This document shows, in pieces, positions 58,601 through 64,000 of a DNA stretch of 64,000 bases. Source of the DNA: Armillaria gallica (lineage: Eukaryota > Basidiomycota > Agaricomycetes > Agaricales > Physalacriaceae); the NCBI GenBank assembly GCA_037576215.1, contig JBANDB010000021.1, positions 248,001-312,000 on the forward strand, read 5' to 3'. The notes under the pieces were generated by a model. It was not told the DNA's origin and searched no databases. It worked only from the letters and a program-made list of their open reading frames with translations. How positions within the stretch are numbered: position 1 is the first letter of the stretch; the number at the start of each line of letters is the position of its first letter. The translations under genes were made by a program, and so were the position numbers.

Positions 58601-60949
58601 TTGTGTCTTCTGCCCACAGGAGTCTATAGGTTCATCATTGGAAGGGCTAATAGGGTAGTATAATGTATTACCTTGAATAACTGCCTGATCTGTGACTGTC
58701 CCTCACAATATATAGACATCTTGAAGGGATATACTATTGAAAAAGCCCCAAAAGTGAGAAATTGACTATTAAATAGCTATTATCTAATACATATTGTATT
58801 CTGCTACTCTTAGACTTACATATATATGTAATATCTAGTGATACTCAGATATTCCAAAGCTTTATGGAACCTTAGAGTGGGTGATTCAAGCTGTATATCA
58901 ATTCCAAGCATGTATTCTGCTCACTCAATCACCCCAGTCTGAACAACTGAGGAGCAATTGAGTGGCTGTGCTGTTTCTTTTTTTCCCATTTACCACCACC
59001 TCCCACAGCCATGACACCCATCTGCTGGCTCAGCAGCCCTCTCATGGGCTTGGAAAGGTATCTACATATTTCTCTTGATACTTAATATTCTTTTTAGATA
59101 CTTTTTATGCAACCAGCAGCCCCAATAGTCCCAGAAACCAATCATTCCACCCTCCCCACCACAAGCTCTTCAATGAGGCAGGACCAATAGCCCCATACAA
59201 CAAATGAGATACTCACTGCAATTGATGACAATGTCAACCGCATCCAATGAGACCCACACCGCCAGAAATGTAGCCTCCCCATTGCCATTCTGACTGACCC
59301 AACTGCCCTACATCAACATCAGGGCCAATCACATCTGTACACTGGTAGATAGCACATGAACTCGGGGATCCAGAAGGGCACCACAGACAATGATGATGAA
59401 TTGGACAATGAAGACAATGGGTGGGGCAGTGGGCTTTAAGTGTTAAGCAGGGCCATGGGTGGGTGAGGGCTAGGGCTGTCATACCCATATATCAACACTG
59501 GAATGCTGGGAGGAGCTGGATGGTGCGAGCAAGATAGTAGGAGGAAGACCAGAGCCTGGATGGTTGATGACAACAAGGACAGATATACTCCTTGGGGCAT
59601 CAAAGGATGAATTGAGAGTGCATCAAACATGCCTAGAATTACAGCTATACAACCACCACAGCACCTGCCACTACCTACAACATTCAGGACAAACATCAGG
59701 CTGGCCCACACCAATCAGCTTGTCTATGGCCACCAAATTCATGCATCTCCCATTCTTTGAGTGGGAGATTACAAATATGTGGTTGTTTTCTCTTTCTGAT
59801 ATTGTCATTGCTGTATGCCTGCCCACCATCCTGACACCTGCCTGTTCGATCCTGTATCACCCTCCAGTGATGCCCCCGATTCCACAAATGTTTCCTCACC
59901 CCTGCTCCTGAGTACAGGTAGTTGAATGGCCAGTTTTATTTTTCTACCCAACCCCACAATCACTGTCAACCCATTATCAGCCCTGAACCCCCACCTATTC
60001 TGCATCCCACCAGTCTAATTCCCCTCTCCGCTACCCTGTGACTGCACACTTCAAAGACTATGATGCATACATCACCGATGACACTATGCTCATGGCTCTG
60101 TGGAATGCCAATGCCCTCCTGCACCCAGTACAGTGGAAGGGGGTTTTTTTTTGTGGATATTTTGATATTCAACAGTGAATATATATGCCCTAAATAGAAC
60201 AGAATATATGGCTCGATTGTCCAGTTGCTATAGTGTCTTATCTGAATCATTGAAAGGTCTTTAGTTCAGTTCTGAGTGGTATCATTTTGCTTCCTGCATG
60301 CTCCCAAAATTTAATGCTCATCCAAACACAATGTGTTGTATCCATTGAATGTTGGGTGTAGTCAGTCAGGGTTGTTGTGGTGTTTTCTTAACAATGTTTT
60401 TTTGTCCTCAAATCTCATTTTGCACACCTGTACACTGAGCACAAGAGTGGGAATTTACATACCAATGTTTCTGCACACTGAAAAGATCATGTTTCCAAAT
60501 TTGGATGTGGCAGTGGCTGACAAAGCTTGGCCATGCTGAAATTGTTTTTCTCATCTTGGCCCAATTCATAGACATTAGGGGAAATATGGATTTCAAGGCA
60601 TAATTATCTGCATTGGGTGGCTTTTTGGCAGCAATTGCTAGTGGAATTGGCACTGCTGAGGCCATGGATAATATCCATGACTGAGCCTACACAGCTCTAG
60701 GATATATCCATGAGCTTAGGCCTACAGCTGCAGCCATCTGTGATATATGTGAAATACTGATGCCAACTTAGACCTCATTGCTGTCTGCTGATGAGCCAGA
60801 GATGTTGAATAACAGTTCTTGTAGCCTGTGGCTGTGCAAGCTGGCATGATGTCTAGTGAGCCCAAGTTTTGTTAAGTAAAGTTTTATTAAGAGAAAGAAA
60901 GTACTAGAAGATACAGAAAGGTATTTAAGTAGATAGTTTTTGTAGTTTT
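55637..60949. other. CpG-poor repeat-derived DNA without intact genes
   Basis: No intact gene was seen. Two related degenerate coding stretches are visible on the + strand: LPFFE-stop-EITNL at about 56,675-56,715 and LPFFEWEITNMW at about 59,742-59,780, each near a GATGATGA-rich stretch on one side. They are probably copies of the same unknown element. A 28-bp inverted pair TAGGCTCAG(C/T)CATGGATA lies at 55,823-55,851 and 60,660-60,689 and could mark the ends of a 4.9-kb insertion. The block 57,700-58,650 has many short GTTAACTC/CTTAGC-like words but no frame. Confidence 0.4.
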
Positions 60950-60974
60950 TTGTACTCATTTACCCTTCAAGCAA

Positions 60975-61775
60975 ACATGGATTCAGACTCCTTCTCATTC
61001 TCCTTCATGGGAGGTAAAAGCTGCTTTGCAGCTCTGATATATATAATATATAAGACTTGTATCTTATCTTATCACTCATGTGATATTTTTATCTTTCTAA
61101 ACTTTATTATAATTTACCTCCCACTAAGGAGACTGGCATCTTACATTGTGGCATGTTGCACCTGTTTGGTGAAAACATCTCCATGCTGCCCTTTCCACTC
61201 TTTGTGAAGGCATAGCAAGTAGTCTAAATGGCTCTGCAGATATGCCTCATTGCACCCGCACATAATGCCTTCTAAAATACTTATGTAGAATAATTCCATC
61301 TTAATTTGTAGAGGCAGTACAACTATGACAATTCCACTCTTGACAAACACCAAAGGAATCCAGTATGTCAAAGACTTTTCTGTGCCTGTTGGTGTTACAG
61401 CTATGACATCTTTCCCAGCAAGAACATTGCAAGTGACCTTAATCTGCCATAAACAGAGGTGACATCCAAGTGAACTGTGGACTTCTTCATCCTTTTCAGG
61501 CATCTGAAAACATAGAGCGACCATGATGCAAAACATTTCTGATGGAGGTAATGTCATCAGAACAGGGGAAAGGGATGTCTTAGCCAAACAGGTGCAACAC
61601 GCCACAATGTAAGATGCCAGTCTCTTTAGTGGGAGGTAAATTATAATAAGATTTAGAAAGATCAAAATATCATGTGAGCGATAAGATAAGATATGAGTCT
61701 TATATATTATATATATCAGAGCTGCGAAGCAGCTTTTACCTCCCATGAAGGAGAATGGAAAGGAGTCTGACATGG
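60975..61775. repeat. Large inverted repeat enclosing a RecQ-like helicase fragment
   Basis: The 60,975-61,190 segment and the reverse complement of 61,568-61,775 are close copies. Both encode DSFSFSFMGGKSCFAALIY-like and RLASYIVACCTCL readings and include the palindromic TATATAATATATAAGA stretch. The loop between them holds, on the - strand (about 61,301-61,560), WQIKVTCNVLAGKDVIAVTP followed by TGTEKSLTYWIPL and IVIVVLPLQ. This is the Q-motif and Walker A region of a RecQ/DEAD-like helicase, with Glu in place of a Gly of GTGKS. The whole - strand frame 61141-61773 is open. It is best read as a relic inside a hairpin-forming repeat. Confidence 0.7.
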
Positions 61776-64000
61776 ATTACCTTTTTTAACTCACTGGGCA
61801 AATGTGTAGCATGCCTGATCACACTGAAGCTTGAAGGCAATCAATCTGGCATTGAACCCATCAATTCTCATTGACACTGAAGGCATCAATCCAGATGGGA
61901 TTATCAGCTCTATCCATCAGTTCATTATGAATGGCCAGGGAGGGTGGACATTCTTGCTTGGAGGATGATGTCATCTCAGGGAACATGCATCGTCTAGTTC
62001 ACATGGGTCACCCTACAGAACCAATCACTGGCCCTTTGGTGTGATGCATCTCCATAAAAGTGGAGTGCCAAATGCTATCTTCGTTGGTGGCTCCCTTCTG
62101 GGTGTATTTGACCAGTTCATGCTTGGACAGTTAAACACAGGGAGGTCTCTGTTGAATCAAGGGGACAGTGTCAGAGCTGGATGCAGGTACCTGCTGTGCA
62201 TCTGACTCATCGTCTGCACTACTGATGACAGCTTTGCTCTTTGGTTTGGACTTCTTCTGCTTTGCTTTTTTCCTAGGTGCCATCTTGAAATCTTTTTTAT
62301 CTTCTGCATGGTTGCTCATGTGATCCTGAATCTGCATCTCATGTTTTCGTCTCTGGCTCTCCTCAATGACTGAATGTGGAGTACTGTCCCCTGCTCCAGT
62401 CACTTTAGTGGTGGCCATAGATGAGATGCCACTGGGCCTTTGCAAAGATAGGAGCTTGCCTAACTCTACAAAGGGAATAAGTTTCAAGGGCAGATTTGCC
62501 ATCCAATTCACTAGTGATAATGCAATAAATCTTATTGTAATACATTTAAGAATTACATAGTTACATTATAATGATAAGCTTATCCTTATAGCATGATAAC
62601 ACAATTCAAGCAATATCTGCTAGAGGAGGGCGATATCCTATTTTGGGATGCGATATTGGTAGGAGGTCTAAGTGAGACTATTTTAGAATGGAGTGATGAG
62701 GAGATGATCTATTATTAGCATCAATTGCATATTTTTGCTATTTTTAAAATTAGAGTCAGATTTAGAATGCCAGATCAATGTTTCTTAAAAATCTAGCCTA
62801 TTCTTTATTGGGATAGGCTATAATTAAACTCTAGGCCCCTTATAATAATCTATGATTAGATAGTATGATGACCCCATCAATATTCAGCCAAAAAAGGCTG
62901 GATGAATCAAAAGAAAAAAAGATGCATTAAAAATCTGCTTCTTCTCAAAAATCCTGCTCATTTTTCAATAGATTGGCCCAATATTAAAGAGAGGTCCTTG
63001 CCCTATACTATTCTTTATGTCTGTAAGGTTATTTTATTGAAATGCGGCTAGAAATGGATGGATGCATTGAAATTGGTTTGGATATAGTGGCAGTGCAGAA
63101 TGCTATCAATAATATCAGTCTATTTTTGGACTGAATAGGGGTTTAGGCCTATTGGAGCATCCTCTGGGTGGTTTGTGGGCCAGAGGATGGTACTATTATA
63201 TATCTAAATATAAATAATATAAAATTGAACTATCTGGTGAAGTATAAGGGCCTTGGAGAGTGTTTAAAAGGAGTAATATAGTGAAAAAGGGTGTAAAAAG
63301 GGGATTATTTGCTTTTGGAGTGTGCTATGTGCACTGGATCACTTCAGGGACTTTACCATTCGATTTCTACATTATGAAAACCTTAGAATACATCCTCATT
63401 AGCTATATATGACTACCAAAACACTATGAAAAATAGGGAATTGAGGGTAAAATACACATTATGTTGTTTTCTAAGCATCAGATTGCTCTGGGAATGTTAC
63501 CATTCAATTCCCTGTCCTTGAAAACCCCCAAAGACGTAGGTTTCATTTGTGGGGTCTCAGTATCAATTATAATAATGATATAACAGTTTAAGAGGGGCAC
63601 ATATGAATATTTATGTTTCTAGACCTCAGAAAATTTTAGAGTTGTTTCCAATAAATTCCTTGATGTTAAAAACCTCAGAACATCCCAGGAGTACATTACA
63701 AACCTTTGAAATCCATGGTAAAAAGGGTGATAGTGAAAATCTCCAAAATACCATATAGCTCACATTTCTGAGTGTCGGAGGGGGGTAATTCTGGTATAGA
63801 ATATGCAATATATATTGTATAATAGTGTGTACAAAAGATTATAATGATCCAAACTATATAGGCAGAGATATAAAAAGATTTTTCTGAAAATAAGGAGGAG
63901 CATCACCCTGATTTTGATGTTCTGGTCATCCTATGGCCTGGGGACTATCAGATTTGGATTCCTGGACCCAAAAAACATTAGACTCATATATCATCCCTAG
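61776..64000. other. AT-rich, CpG-poor terminal stretch
   Basis: A 126-codon - strand frame (62131-62511) is rich in Lys and Ser, with a KKAKQKKSKPKSKA tract resembling a nuclear targeting sequence, but it has no domain I know. The rest holds short broken frames only. Confidence 0.35.

Noticed and set aside
60225..60295. LTR-retrotransposon primer-binding site (TGGTATCA)
   Set aside because: Only eight bases match, and no LTR pair, gag or reverse transcriptase is visible nearby.
61141..61773. 210-codon - strand frame as an intact helicase
   Set aside because: Only the first helicase motifs are present, the Walker A Gly is changed, and both ends lie in an inverted repeat. It is a relic.

Overview
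The window reads as nuclear DNA of a mushroom-forming basidiomycete (Agaricomycete). The genes have many exons separated by introns of about 46-65 nt with GT-AG ends. The recognisable products are typical of that group: clade-III type sesquiterpene synthases, TRI5-like terpene synthases, family-2 O-methyltransferases, a CYP64/OrdA-like P450, and a KDZ (Kyakuja-Dileera-Zisupton) DNA transposon. No rRNA, tRNA or CRISPR was seen.

The left half (about 2.4-36 kb) is a terpenoid-type gene cluster in advanced decay. It holds three sesquiterpene synthase copies: one + strand pseudogene at 2.4 kb, one intact - strand copy at 20.4-21.7 kb, and a C-terminal fragment at 25 kb. It also holds two O-methyltransferase copies on the - strand (OMT-A at 11.7-13.5 kb, OMT-B at 15.1-19.6 kb), both disabled. 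An intact 12-exon P450 lies at 26.4-28.6 kb. A TRI5-like series follows, with two dead fragments at 32.2 and 33.0-33.6 kb and one intact 5-exon gene at 34.5-35.7 kb. Diverged inverted repeats (1.6/23.1, 22.3/25.6 and 30.8/36.6 kb) bracket these genes, so the cluster seems to have grown by inverted and tandem duplication. If it is still active, its minimal output would come from the one intact synthase, the P450 and the TRI5-like synthase. That is inference.

The right half (about 38.8-64 kb) is transposon-rich. A third O-methyltransferase copy (OMT-C, 53.8-55.6 kb) is cut in its last exon by a 13,380-bp KDZ element (40,381-53,760) flanked by a 10-bp target duplication. The missing end of the exon lies at 40,221-40,380, on the other side. 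The KDZ element carries arrays of a CCTAGCCTA-type word in opposite orientations near its two ends. It also carries a three-exon gene of unknown function, a highly charged repeat protein, a probable multi-KOW (SPT5-like) gene and a CxC2-type KDZ transposase. The transposase gene is itself split by a 1,283-bp Mutator-like element with a 9-bp target duplication. A 266-bp palindromic CACTA-like element lies in the same OMT-C exon. Sequence at 38.8-40.4 kb and 53.4-64 kb is visibly poor in CpG, and many stops are CGA-to-TGA changes, which suggests decay through cytosine methylation. Beyond 55.7 kb only repeats, an inverted-repeat unit containing a RecQ-like helicase fragment, and unassigned AT-rich DNA were seen.
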